Assembly: GCF_014696925.1 (NCBI RefSeq)
Contig: NZ_JACJQY010000039.1
Location: 1 to 57,291, forward strand
DNA length: 57,291 bases
Direction: 5' to 3'
From: Phormidium tenue FACHB-1050
GTDB taxonomy: Bacteria > Cyanobacteriota > Cyanobacteriia > Pseudanabaenales > Pseudanabaenaceae
Part shown: positions 49,252-57,291 of the stretch, piece after piece
Position numbering within the stretch: position 1 is the first letter of the stretch
Layout: every line of letters begins with the position of its first letter
Program-made: the position numbers and the translations under genes
The notes under the pieces: generated by a model
The model's input: only the letters and a program-made list of their open reading frames with translations
The model's database searches: none
What the model was told of the DNA's origin: nothing

Positions 49252-50871
49252 TTATTCTAAGTTAATTGCGAATTTTCGTAATTCTTGAAGTAATTGTTCA
49301 TCATTTGAAGCAGTCCTTGCACCAGACTCAGCAGCCCATTGTTTGAGGGATTCGATTTGCTGGGAGGCGATCGCGGCTAATGGGACAGTCTCCTCGATCG
49401 CACTAATGATATCTTCAGTGGTGAAGTCTTCGCGGTTGCCACTGCTACCACGTCCAAAAGCGCGATGAATACCATCAATAATTACTTGTTCAATTTCTGC
49501 CCCACTAAAGTTTTTGGTGTGTCGGGATAAAAGCATCAGATCAAATTCGCGCAAACGACTGGGGCGTAATTTTTGTAGATGCACTTTAAAAATTTCTTGA
49601 CGTTCCGATTCGGTGGGTAAATTTAAAAAGAAGATTTCATCAAATCTACCTTTTCGCAAAAGTTCGGCTGGCAAAATTCGGACATTGTTGGCTGTGGCGA
49701 CAATAAAAACTGGGGCAGTTTTTTCTTGCATCCAAGTGATCAATGTTCCAAATACACGCCGACTTGCGCCCGAATCTCCATCAGTAGATATATTGGCATT
49801 ACCAAAGGCTTTATCGATCTCATCAATCCACAATACACAGGGCGCAGTTGCCTCAGCAAGTTGGATCATCTGCCGCATCCGACTCTCACTCTCGCCCACA
49901 AAACTTCCAAATAGCCTTCCAATATCCAGACGTAATAGTGGTAATCGCCATTCATTAGCGATCGTTTTTGCAGATAAAGACTTGCCAGTGCCTTGAATGC
50001 CGACTAATAAAACACCCTTGGGCGTAGGAATGCCGTAGCGCTTTGCCTCTTCCGTAAAGGCATCACGACGAATCCTTACCCATTGTTTGAGATTATCCAA
50101 TCCTCCTACATTTTTCAGAGATTCGTTAACGGTAAAAAATTCTAAAATTCCTGTTTGTCTGATCGCTTGTTGCTTTTCGGCGAGTACAGCATCAATGTCA
50201 GCATCGTTAACTTGCTCTTTTTCGGCGATTGCCTTAGCTAAAACTCTCTGTATCCTTGTACGACTTAAACCTTGACAAGCCTTGACTAGTTGCTCAAAAG
50301 CTAATTTAGACAAATTCAGTTTATTTGGTGAAATTTTTTGCTTAATTAAATATTCGATTTCGGCGATCGCTGGCAAGGGAAAATCGATCGCTGTAATTTC
50401 TTCGTTCAATTCAGGCGGTATTTCTAAGACATGACTAGTTAGAGCGATAGTGCGGCGATCAAGTTTCAGATCCCGGGCAAGATTTTTTAACTCGCGAATA
50501 ATCGGAATGTGGCGATCGTGATGGGGATATTTAAGAATAGGATGCAAATCCCGCAATACATATAAGACGTTATCGCCATCCTTAGTTGCCTTATCTCGTT
50601 GAGCAATCCGTGACAAAGCCGCCATCACCGATCCTTTATCCGCATTATTGTCGCTCCAGCCTCTGGCAATGTCCCAAAACAAGATTCTGCGGCTAGGACT
50701 AGATTGCAAAGCTACTTCTGTCAAAATATCTTCGACAGGCTCTTCTTCGGCTGTAACTATATATATCAGTGGATATTTGGCACGGAGCAATAAATCAAAC
50801 TGCTCTATCAGAGCTTGATAGACTCTGCTTTTGAGGGGAGATACTGGAATTATTGGCGATTGTGGCGACAT
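49252..50871 (-). CDS. ycf46: Ycf46, AAA+ ATPase
   Basis: A 539-residue protein with one AAA+ module. Walker A is GVLLVGIQGTGKSLSAKTIA, Walker B is CVLWIDEIDKAF, sensor 1 lies in VFIVATANN, and the arginine-finger region is LRKGRFDEIFFLNLP. The N-terminal 250 residues are degenerate AAA-like. Plastid Ycf46 and cyanobacterial Slr0374-like proteins have been linked to photosynthesis or carbon uptake, as I recall. The start at 50871 (MSPQSPII) is chosen because the longer frame starts inside the palindrome at 50895-50923. Confidence 0.9.
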   Translation of the reverse strand: MSPQSPIIPVSPLKSRVYQALIEQFDLLLRAKYPLIYIVTAEEEPVEDILTEVALQSSPSRRILFWDIARGWSDNNADKGSVMAALSRIAQRDKATKDGDNVLYVLRDLHPILKYPHHDRHIPIIRELKNLARDLKLDRRTIALTSHVLEIPPELNEEITAIDFPLPAIAEIEYLIKQKISPNKLNLSKLAFEQLVKACQGLSRTRIQRVLAKAIAEKEQVNDADIDAVLAEKQQAIRQTGILEFFTVNESLKNVGGLDNLKQWVRIRRDAFTEEAKRYGIPTPKGVLLVGIQGTGKSLSAKTIANEWRLPLLRLDIGRLFGSFVGESESRMRQMIQLAEATAPCVLWIDEIDKAFGNANISTDGDSGASRRVFGTLITWMQEKTAPVFIVATANNVRILPAELLRKGRFDEIFFLNLPTESERQEIFKVHLQKLRPSRLREFDLMLLSRHTKNFSGAEIEQVIIDGIHRAFGRGSSGNREDFTTEDIISAIEETVPLAAIASQQIESLKQWAAESGARTASNDEQLLQELRKFAINLE

Positions 50872-50894
50872 ATTGGCAAGTATAGCAATAAGCA

Positions 50895-50923
50895 AAGTAG
50901 GGTGGGCAATGCCCACCCTACTT
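50895..50923. repeat. Palindrome upstream of ycf46 (gtagggtgggc type)
   Basis: aagtagggtgggc pairs with gcccaccctactt (loop aat). This is a second copy of the palindrome after DUF2808, here in the ycf46 leader and downstream of tal. Confidence 0.9.
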
Positions 50924-50949
50924 CTGGAATTTTTATTATAAAAATCAAT

Positions 50950-50976
50950 GTTTCCAGCGCCGAAGGCGCTGGAAAC
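50950..50976. terminator. 12-bp GC-rich hairpin after the transaldolase gene
   Basis: gtttccagcgcc (50950-50961) pairs perfectly with ggcgctggaaac (50965-50976), loop gaa. It lies 5 bases past the tal stop. The T-run is poor, so termination strength is uncertain. Confidence 0.75.
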
Positions 50977-50980
50977 GTAA

Positions 50981-51997
50981 TTAGGCTGCTGCGAGTACTT
51001 GCTCTTCGAGTTTGGCTAGTCTGTCAGTGAGTAGCTCCTCTAAGGTAACTAGTGCTTTAGAAAAACCCTTGATTCCTTCATCAAGCTTTTCGGCTGCCAT
51101 GCGATCGCTAGCGTGCATGGCTTCAAAAGTCGCTTTATCCATTGGGATTTGGGCAATATCGGCATGAGAAGCAATTTCAGGATCGAGTTTGCGTACCAGT
51201 TCACCTTGGGTATGGTGTAACTCATCCAGTAAAGCAGGGGAAATTGTTAACAAATCACAGCCCGCCAGTTCAACGATCTCGCCCATATTGCGGAAACTTG
51301 CGCCCATGATCTCTGTTTTATAACCAAACTTTTTGTAGTAGTTATAAATTCTTGCCACTGATAATACCCCTGGGTCTTCGGCAGCAGGATAGCTATCTTT
51401 ACCCGTATCTTTCTTGTACCAATCGAGAATCCGTCCCACAAAAGGTGAAATTAATTTCACACCTGCCTCAGCACAGGCGATCGCTTGGTGTAACCCAAAT
51501 AGCAAAGTCAAATTGCAGTGAATACCTTCTTTTTCAAGTGATTCGGCAGCCTTGATCCCTTCCCAAGTTGAGGCAATTTTAATCAAGATGCGATCGCGGG
51601 AAATCCCATGAGCCTCATACTGTGAAATTAAATAATGCGCCTTAGCGATCGTGGCTTCAGTGTTATAAGACAAACGCGCATCTACTTCAGTGGAAACACG
51701 ACCAGGAATAATTTGCAAAATCCTCATCCCAAAGGCGATCGCTAAGCGATCAAACGCTAAAGAAACCACTTGAGTTGGTGGAGCCTCTTTACCTAGATCT
51801 TTTCTAGCTTCTAGTAAGGTCTCGTCAACAATCTCTTGATATTGGGGCATCTGAGCCGCCGCCGTAATCAATGATGGGTTTGTGGTTGCATCTTGAGGTT
51901 TCACCATCTCAATCGCATGGATATCCCCTGTATCGGCAACCACTACAGTCATTTCACGCAACTGATCAAGAAAACTTTTGGGCAAATCATTAGGCAT
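50981..51997 (-). CDS. tal: Transaldolase
   Basis: A 338-residue transaldolase of the TalB type, which transfers a dihydroxyacetone unit in the pentose phosphate pathway. The Schiff-base Lys lies in [13 protein letters not shown]. The N-terminus [20 protein letters not shown] and [18 protein letters not shown] are characteristic. The start at 51997 has GGAGG at 52003-52007 on the plus strand (read as CCTCC), a good distance from the ATG; an ATG at 52009 would lie over this site. A short perfect palindrome lies just upstream. Confidence 0.95.
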   Translation of the reverse strand: MPNDLPKSFLDQLREMTVVVADTGDIHAIEMVKPQDATTNPSLITAAAQMPQYQEIVDETLLEARKDLGKEAPPTQVVSLAFDRLAIAFGMRILQIIPGRVSTEVDARLSYNTEATIAKAHYLISQYEAHGISRDRILIKIASTWEGIKAAESLEKEGIHCNLTLLFGLHQAIACAEAGVKLISPFVGRILDWYKKDTGKDSYPAAEDPGVLSVARIYNYYKKFGYKTEIMGASFRNMGEIVELAGCDLLTISPALLDELHHTQGELVRKLDPEIASHADIAQIPMDKATFEAMHASDRMAAEKLDEGIKGFSKALVTLEELLTDRLAKLEEQVLAAA

Positions 51998-52009
51998 AAT
52001 ATCCTCCAT

Positions 52010-52421
52010 AGCACCAGTTATAACTGGCTACCTTTGCACGCCTATCTTAGCCTTAACAATTTTGAGGGTTAGGCAACCTTTAGGGAAATTACAAGATCAC
52101 TGCCTTAATAGGGGAGAAAACATGACGTTTGCGAATTTAATAAAGTTTTATTAAGAAAAATGTAGATCTCATTGACTTAATAAACTGAGTTCATTTGTCT
52201 AAATTTATTGCATAGTCAAGGATTGAGCTGATTTGAGACATTCTAAACAATTGTTACAAAGACTCTAGAGCGACACAAACGTAAATCTATAATTACGACA
52301 TCGTGGCTTAGGTTCTCTTATTAAAGCAGTACTTATCTCATTCATAGATTCAGCACTATGAGAGAACTAGCCTAATCGTTTAATCTACTTTGTCTTAACA
52401 GTCTGAGAGAGGAAAATTTAC
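52010..52421. promoter_or_regulatory. 412-base divergent region with putative psaA promoter
   Basis: The region separates tal and psaA. A palindrome ccagttataactgg (52014-52027) lies 17 bases upstream of the tal start and could be an operator. A TATAAT box at 52288-52293 suits a psaA -10 element and predicts a start near 52300, with a leader of about 120 bases. No good -35 box is seen; a gttaca word at 52253-52258, near -45, resembles half an HLR1/RpaB site. The psaA ribosome site is the gaggaa at 52409-52414. These calls are by eye. Confidence 0.45.
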
Positions 52422-54674
52422 ATGACAATGACTCCTCAAAAGCCAGACACAGAGGTAAAGGTATCGGTTGATCGTGACGTAGTACCTACTTCCTTTGAGA
52501 AGTGGGGACAACCTGGTCACTTTGATCGCACCTTAAAGAAGGGACCAAAGACAACCACATGGATTTGGGATCTTCATGCCAATGTGCATGACTTTGACAG
52601 TTTCACAACCGAAGAAGATACTGCCCGTAAGATCTTCTCCGCTCACTTTGGGCACCTAGGTATTATCTTTATCTGGCTCAGTGGTATGTATTACCACGGA
52701 GCAAAATTCTCTAACTACACTGGTTGGCTTGCCGATCCAGTCAACATCAAACCCAGCGCCCAAGTGGTCTGGAATGTTGTCGGTCAAGATATCTTGAATG
52801 GCGATGTTGGTGGCGGTTTCCAAGGTATTCAAATCACTTCTGGTTTGTTCCACCTTTGGAGAGCATCTGGTATCACTACCGAGTATCAACTCCTCTGCAC
52901 CGCAATTGGCGGTTTGGTGATGGCAGGTTTGATGTTCTTCGCTGGTTGGTTTCACTACCACAAGGCTGCTCCTAAACTTGAGTGGTTTAAGAATGCTGAA
53001 TCGATGATGAACCACCACTTGGCAGGTTTACTCGGTTTGGGTTCACTCTCTTGGGCTGGACATCAGATCCACGTTTCGATTCCTATCAACTACTACCTTG
53101 ATAAGGGCGTACCTGCTGATCAGATCCCTCTACCCCATGAGTTCATCCTAAATCCTTCCTTGATGTCGGATATTTTCCCTAGTTTTGCTCAAGGTGTAAC
53201 ACCTTTCTTTACCTTGAACTGGGGCGCTTATGCTGACTTCTTGACCTTTAAGGGTGGTTTGAATCCTCAAACTGGATCTCTTTGGCTAACTGACCAAGCT
53301 CACCATCACCTTGCGATCGCTACACTTTTCATCATCGCTGGACATATGTACCGCACCAACTTTGGTATCGGTCACAGCATGAAGGAAATCCTTGAAGCTC
53401 ACAAGGGACCTCTAACTGGTGAAGGTCACAAGGGTCTATACGAAATCTTGACATCTTCTTGGCATGCTCAGCTAGCTGTTAACCTAGCTTTGATGGGTTC
53501 TTTGAGCATCATCGTCGCTCAGCACATGTACGCGATGCCTGCTTACCCCTACATTGCTACTGACTACGCAACTCAAGTTTCTCTGTTCACACATCACATG
53601 TGGATTGGTGGCTTCTTGATCTGTGGTGCGGCTGCTCACGCTGGTATTTTCATGGTTCGCGATTACGATCCTGCTAAGAATGTAAATAACTTGCTTGATC
53701 GCATGTTGCGCCACCGCGATGCAATCATTTCTCACCTTAACTGGGTATGTATTTTCCTTGGCTTCCACAGCTTTGGACTTTACATCCACAACGACACCAT
53801 GCGTGCATTGGGTCGTCCTCAAGATATGTTCTCCGACACCGCAATTCAGTTGAAGCCTGTCTTCGCTAACTGGATTCAAGGTATCCACGCTGCTGCTGCT
53901 GGTACAACCGCTCCTTACGCAACCTCTAGCGTTAGCCCCATCTTTGGTGGCGATACTATTGTTGTTGGTGGCAAGGTTGCTGTTGCTCACATGGCTCTTG
54001 GTACTGCTGACTTCTTGGTACACCACATCCATGCGTTTACCATTCACGTTACTGTCTTGATCTTGCTGAAAGGCGTGCTTTATGCTCGTAGCTCTCGCTT
54101 GATTCCAGACAAGGCTGAACTAGGTTTCCGCTTCCCTTGCGACGGTCCTGGTCGTGGCGGCACATGTCAAGTTTCGGCATGGGATCACGTATTCCTAGGT
54201 CTTTTCTGGATGTACAACTGTATTTCCGTTGTTATCTTCCACTTCTCTTGGAAAATGCAGTCCGATATCTTCGGTACTGTCGATGCAAGCGGCACAATCA
54301 CCAATATGGCTGGCGGTAACTTTGCACAGAGTGCATTGACTATCAATGGCTGGTTGCGTGACTTCTTGTGGGCACAAGCTTCCAATGTAATTCAATCTTA
54401 CGGTTCGGCTTTGTCGGCTTACGGTTTGATCTTCTTGGGCGCTCACTTCATCTGGGCATTTAGCCTCATGTTCCTGTTCAGTGGTCGTGGCTACTGGCAA
54501 GAACTCATCGAGTCAATCGTTTGGGCTCACAACAAGCTCAACGTTGCTCCTGCTATTTCTCCTCGCGCTTTGAGCATTACTCAAGGTCGTGCAGTGGGTC
54601 TAGCTCACTACCTATTAGGTGGAATTGCCACAACTTGGGCATTCTTCCTAGCCCGTTACGGTGCACTTGGCTAA
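52422..54674 (+). CDS. psaA: Photosystem I core protein PsaA (P700 apoprotein A1)
   Basis: PsaA and PsaB form the heterodimer that carries P700 and the first electron carriers. The 750 residues are normal. The [4Fe-4S] Fx-binding loop [13 protein letters not shown] is present, with its two Cys, and the typical N-terminus ([20 protein letters not shown]) and C-terminus ([20 protein letters not shown]) are there. Eleven membrane helices are expected, with many chlorophyll-binding His (LNHHLAG-like NHHLAGLLG). The psaB start follows after 25 bases, so they are co-transcribed. Confidence 0.98.
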   Translation: MTMTPQKPDTEVKVSVDRDVVPTSFEKWGQPGHFDRTLKKGPKTTTWIWDLHANVHDFDSFTTEEDTARKIFSAHFGHLGIIFIWLSGMYYHGAKFSNYTGWLADPVNIKPSAQVVWNVVGQDILNGDVGGGFQGIQITSGLFHLWRASGITTEYQLLCTAIGGLVMAGLMFFAGWFHYHKAAPKLEWFKNAESMMNHHLAGLLGLGSLSWAGHQIHVSIPINYYLDKGVPADQIPLPHEFILNPSLMSDIFPSFAQGVTPFFTLNWGAYADFLTFKGGLNPQTGSLWLTDQAHHHLAIATLFIIAGHMYRTNFGIGHSMKEILEAHKGPLTGEGHKGLYEILTSSWHAQLAVNLALMGSLSIIVAQHMYAMPAYPYIATDYATQVSLFTHHMWIGGFLICGAAAHAGIFMVRDYDPAKNVNNLLDRMLRHRDAIISHLNWVCIFLGFHSFGLYIHNDTMRALGRPQDMFSDTAIQLKPVFANWIQGIHAAAAGTTAPYATSSVSPIFGGDTIVVGGKVAVAHMALGTADFLVHHIHAFTIHVTVLILLKGVLYARSSRLIPDKAELGFRFPCDGPGRGGTCQVSAWDHVFLGLFWMYNCISVVIFHFSWKMQSDIFGTVDASGTITNMAGGNFAQSALTINGWLRDFLWAQASNVIQSYGSALSAYGLIFLGAHFIWAFSLMFLFSGRGYWQELIESIVWAHNKLNVAPAISPRALSITQGRAVGLAHYLLGGIATTWAFFLARYGALG

Positions 54675-54699
54675 TATTAACGGAGAAATTGAAGTAATT

Positions 54700-56928
54700 A
54701 TGGCAACGAAATTTCCTAAGTTTAGCCAGGCTCTCGCACAGGATCCAACAACCCGTCGGATCTGGTATGCGATCGCCACAGCGAACGATTTTGAAAGTCA
54801 CGATGGTGTTACTGAAGAAAGTCTTTACCAAAAGATTTTTGCTTCACACTTCGGACATTTGGCAATCATCTTCCTGTGGACATCTGGCAACCTGTTTCAC
54901 GTAGCGTGGCAGGGTAACTTCGAGCAATGGATCAAAAATCCTCTCACCACACGTCCAATCGCCCATGCGATTTGGGACCCTCACTTCGGTAAAGCCGCAG
55001 TTGAAGCGTTTACTCAAACCGACGCTGCTGGCCCTGTAAACATCGCTCTTTCAGGTGTTTACCACTGGTGGTACACCATCGGTATGCGTACCAATGCAGA
55101 GCTATTTGCTGGCGCAATCTGGATGCTAGTATTCGCTGCTGTCCTGCTATTTGCAGGTTGGTTGCACCTACAGCCCAGCTTCCGTCCTAGCCTCTCTTGG
55201 TTCAAGAATGCTGAGTCTCGCCTCAATCACCACTTGGCTGGTTTGTTTGGCGCAAGTTCCTTGGCTTGGACTGGTCACATGGTTCACGTTGCGATTCCTG
55301 AATCCCGTGGTATCCATGTAGGTTGGGACAACTTCTTGAGCGTTCCTCCTCATCCAGCTGGTCTTGCACCTTTCTTCACTGGCAACTGGGGCGTATATGC
55401 TCAGAATCCTGATACCGCAGGACATGTATTTGGTACATCTCAAGGCGCTGGTACTGCAATCCTGACCTTCCTTGGTGGTTTCCATCCTCAAACCGAATCT
55501 CTTTGGATGACTGATATCGCGCATCACCACTTGGCGATCGCTGTACTATTCATCATTGCTGGTCACATGTACCGCACCAACTTTGGTATCGGTCACAGCA
55601 TCAAGGACATTTTGAATGCACACAATCCTCCTAAAGGTACTCCCTTCGGTGGTTTGCTAGGCGATGGTCACAAGGGTTTGTATGACACAGTTAACAACTC
55701 CTTGCACTTCCAACTCGGTTTGGCTCTTGCTTCTTTGGGTGTAATCACCTCCTTAGTTGCTCAGCACATGTACTCGATGCCTTCCTATGCGTTCATTGCT
55801 AAGGACTTCACCACTCAAGCTGCTCTATATACTCACCACCAATATATTGCTGGTTTCTTGATGGTCGGTGCATTTGCTCACGGTGCGATCTTCTTCGTTC
55901 GTGACTATGATCCTGAAGCAAACAAGAACAACGTGCTTGCACGTATGCTTGAGCATAAAGAAGCAATCATCTCTCACCTAAGCTGGGTATCTCTCTTCTT
56001 GGGCTTCCACACTCTTGGCATTTATGTTCATAACGACGTAATGCAAGCTTTTGGAACTCCTGAAAAGCAAATCTTGATCGAGCCTGTTTTTGCACAATGG
56101 ATTCAAGCTGCTCACGGTAAAGCATTGTATGGATTTGATGTCCTACTTTCTAATCCTGATAGCATCGCTGCAACAGCTTGGCCAAATAGCGGTAACGTTT
56201 GGTTGTCTGGTTGGTTGGCTGGTATCAACTCTGGTGATAACTCTTTGTTCCTCACCGTTGGTCCTGGCGACTTCCTAGTTCACCATGCGATCGCTCTAGG
56301 TCTACACACCACCACCTTGATCTTGGTTAAGGGCGCGTTGGATGCTCGTGGATCTAAGCTCATGCCAGACAAAAAAGACTTTGGCTACAGCTTCCCTTGC
56401 GACGGTCCTGGTCGTGGCGGTACTTGCGATATCTCAGCATGGGATTCCTTCTACCTCGCGATGTTTTGGATGTTGAACACCATTGGTTGGACAACCTTCT
56501 ACTGGCACTGGAAACACCTCGGTGTATGGCAAGGTAACGTTGCTCAGTTCAACGAATCCTCTGTCACCATCATGGGCTGGCTCCGTGACTACCTATGGCT
56601 CAACTCTGCACAGTTGATCAATGGCTATAACCCCTATGGCATGAACAATATCTCTGTTTGGGCTTGGATGTTCCTCTTTGGACACCTCGTTTGGGCAACT
56701 GGATTCATGTTCTTGATCTCTTGGCGTGGTTACTGGCAAGAGTTGATCGAAACCCTTGTATGGGCACACCAACGCACTCCTCTTGCAAGTTTGGTTCAGT
56801 GGAAAGACAAGCCTGTGGCTCTCTCCATCGTTCAAGCTCGTTTGGTTGGCTTGGCTCACTTCACGATTGGCTACATCGTCACCTATGCAGCCTTCCTGAT
56901 CGCCTCAACGACAACGGCTTTCGGTTAA
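54700..56928 (+). CDS. psaB: Photosystem I core protein PsaB (P700 apoprotein A2)
   Basis: PsaB pairs with PsaA; its Fx loop [13 protein letters not shown] is intact. The 742 residues agree with the family. The start at 54700 ([18 protein letters not shown]) is the family N-terminus; a start at 54661 inside psaA would add 13 residues. GGAGA at 54682-54686 is upstream. The C-terminus ends [20 protein letters not shown]. Terminator at 56948-56983 follows. Confidence 0.98.
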   Translation: MATKFPKFSQALAQDPTTRRIWYAIATANDFESHDGVTEESLYQKIFASHFGHLAIIFLWTSGNLFHVAWQGNFEQWIKNPLTTRPIAHAIWDPHFGKAAVEAFTQTDAAGPVNIALSGVYHWWYTIGMRTNAELFAGAIWMLVFAAVLLFAGWLHLQPSFRPSLSWFKNAESRLNHHLAGLFGASSLAWTGHMVHVAIPESRGIHVGWDNFLSVPPHPAGLAPFFTGNWGVYAQNPDTAGHVFGTSQGAGTAILTFLGGFHPQTESLWMTDIAHHHLAIAVLFIIAGHMYRTNFGIGHSIKDILNAHNPPKGTPFGGLLGDGHKGLYDTVNNSLHFQLGLALASLGVITSLVAQHMYSMPSYAFIAKDFTTQAALYTHHQYIAGFLMVGAFAHGAIFFVRDYDPEANKNNVLARMLEHKEAIISHLSWVSLFLGFHTLGIYVHNDVMQAFGTPEKQILIEPVFAQWIQAAHGKALYGFDVLLSNPDSIAATAWPNSGNVWLSGWLAGINSGDNSLFLTVGPGDFLVHHAIALGLHTTTLILVKGALDARGSKLMPDKKDFGYSFPCDGPGRGGTCDISAWDSFYLAMFWMLNTIGWTTFYWHWKHLGVWQGNVAQFNESSVTIMGWLRDYLWLNSAQLINGYNPYGMNNISVWAWMFLFGHLVWATGFMFLISWRGYWQELIETLVWAHQRTPLASLVQWKDKPVALSIVQARLVGLAHFTIGYIVTYAAFLIASTTTAFG

Positions 56929-56947
56929 TCTAGCTTGCTAGTTAATT

Positions 56948-56983
56948 AAAAAAATCCCTCACAGCAATGTGGGGGATTTTTTT
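56948..56983 (+). terminator. Intrinsic terminator of the psaAB operon
   Basis: aaaaaaatccctcac (56948-56962) pairs with gtgggggattttttt (56969-56983), one T-G wobble, loop agcaat, ending in a T-run. Confidence 0.92.
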
Positions 56984-57291
56984 GTAAAAGCTGTAATATC
57001 TAATATTTATAAGAGTGGCGAATATGACAGCGTTGGAAAGCTAGACTAGCGACTGAGGCATGAAGTTTTTAATTGATTACAATTTTCAGTCTTCCAGTTG
57101 TAACTATTAGTAATGTGGATCGTCTTGATGAGAAAGTGTATCAAGAAAAATGTGTGGCTAGTTTGATAGAAATTGGTCTTGATATAGATAATACCAAATC
57201 ACAAAAGAGAGGCAACAGATAGGGCATCCAGTATGGAATCTCTACCGACAAGAGAAGCAATTACAGATTTAGTCATTTCGGAGAGACGATT
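56984..57291. other. Right-edge region, no supported gene
   Basis: No complete gene is seen in the last 308 bases. An open frame (57073-57222) and a short start MKFLIDYNFQ at 57062, which recalls the N-terminus of DUF5615 toxins but stops after 16 codons, may be gene remnants. An ATG at 57233 opens a frame (MESLPTREAITDLVISERR) that runs off the window; its first residues recall SnoaL-like proteins, but this is too short to support a call. Confidence 0.4.

Noticed and set aside
50871-50916. Longer start of ycf46 at 50916 (MGIAHPTLL)
   Set aside because: Its first codons are the palindrome at 50895-50923 and the conserved protein begins at 50871.
52656-56859. Minus-strand open frames across psaA and psaB
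   Set aside because: They are shadows of strongly biased codon use in the photosystem genes and have no independent support.
57062-57109. MKFLIDYNFQ start as a DUF5615 toxin
   Set aside because: The frame stops after 16 codons; ten similar residues are too few to call even a pseudogene.

Overview
The window looks like a cyanobacterial chromosome segment, probably from a Pseudanabaena-like or other filamentous or gas-vacuolate lineage; the lineage is inference. The evidence is psaA-psaB encoding both photosystem I core subunits, plastid-type ycf35 and ycf46, a cyanobacterial-type gshA, a gvpK gas vesicle gene, DUF2808 and DUF3095 proteins, and very many GCGATCGC (HIP1-like) octamers. No rRNA, tRNA, CRISPR array or complete insertion sequence was recognised.

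Layout. 1-6.1 kb is an accessory stretch: the end of a WD40 protein, two antitoxin-like genes without obvious toxins, a VapBC-type pair, a small Trypco1-type (CU044_2847-like) protein, uvrA, and a second antitoxin/PIN pair. 6.2-18.1 kb holds an exporter-type ABC protein, two large hybrid histidine kinases flanking a TldD metallopeptidase, and an ECF-like ATPase. 18.2-28.4 kb holds gvpK, a larC gene split into two frames by an A9 run and a 28-bp hairpin, then minus-strand genes for a pentapeptide-repeat protein, queG, a J-domain/TPR protein, a TPR protein, two membrane proteins and a TolC-type channel. 28.8-36.8 kb has pepA, a giant STAND NTPase with 14 WD40 repeats (about 1832 aa), and a PD-(D/E)XK-like protein. 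36.8-52 kb is mixed housekeeping: gamma-carbonic anhydrase-like protein, a fused peptide ABC ATPase, a Uma2 nuclease-like protein, gshA, DUF3095, guaA, DUF2808, YbjN, a lipoate-ligase-family protein, an RluE-like pseudouridine synthase, a CAP protein, an EAL protein, ycf35, ycf46 and transaldolase. 52.4-57 kb is the psaA-psaB operon, followed by a terminator and a gene-poor right end.

The most unusual content is non-coding palindromic DNA. Seven elements at 12.7, 20.2-20.5, 26.1-26.3 and 28.6 kb share a GGCGGCGC-loop-GCGCCGCC core and outer flanks like GGACATAAAACC, but carry different arm sequences that stay complementary within each copy. Two pairs lie as inverted doublets, like REPINs. Other palindromes or repeats occur inside genes: a 16-bp perfect stem within uvrA, a 126-bp (42-codon) dispersed repeat read in frame within the STAND ATPase, and the hairpin at the larC frame junction, which may drive a -1 frameshift.

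The best candidates for a new system are the mobile palindrome family, the larC frameshift element, and the STAND-WD40 protein with its nuclease-like neighbour as a possible conflict or immune module. Functions are assigned from remembered family motifs only; no database search was possible.
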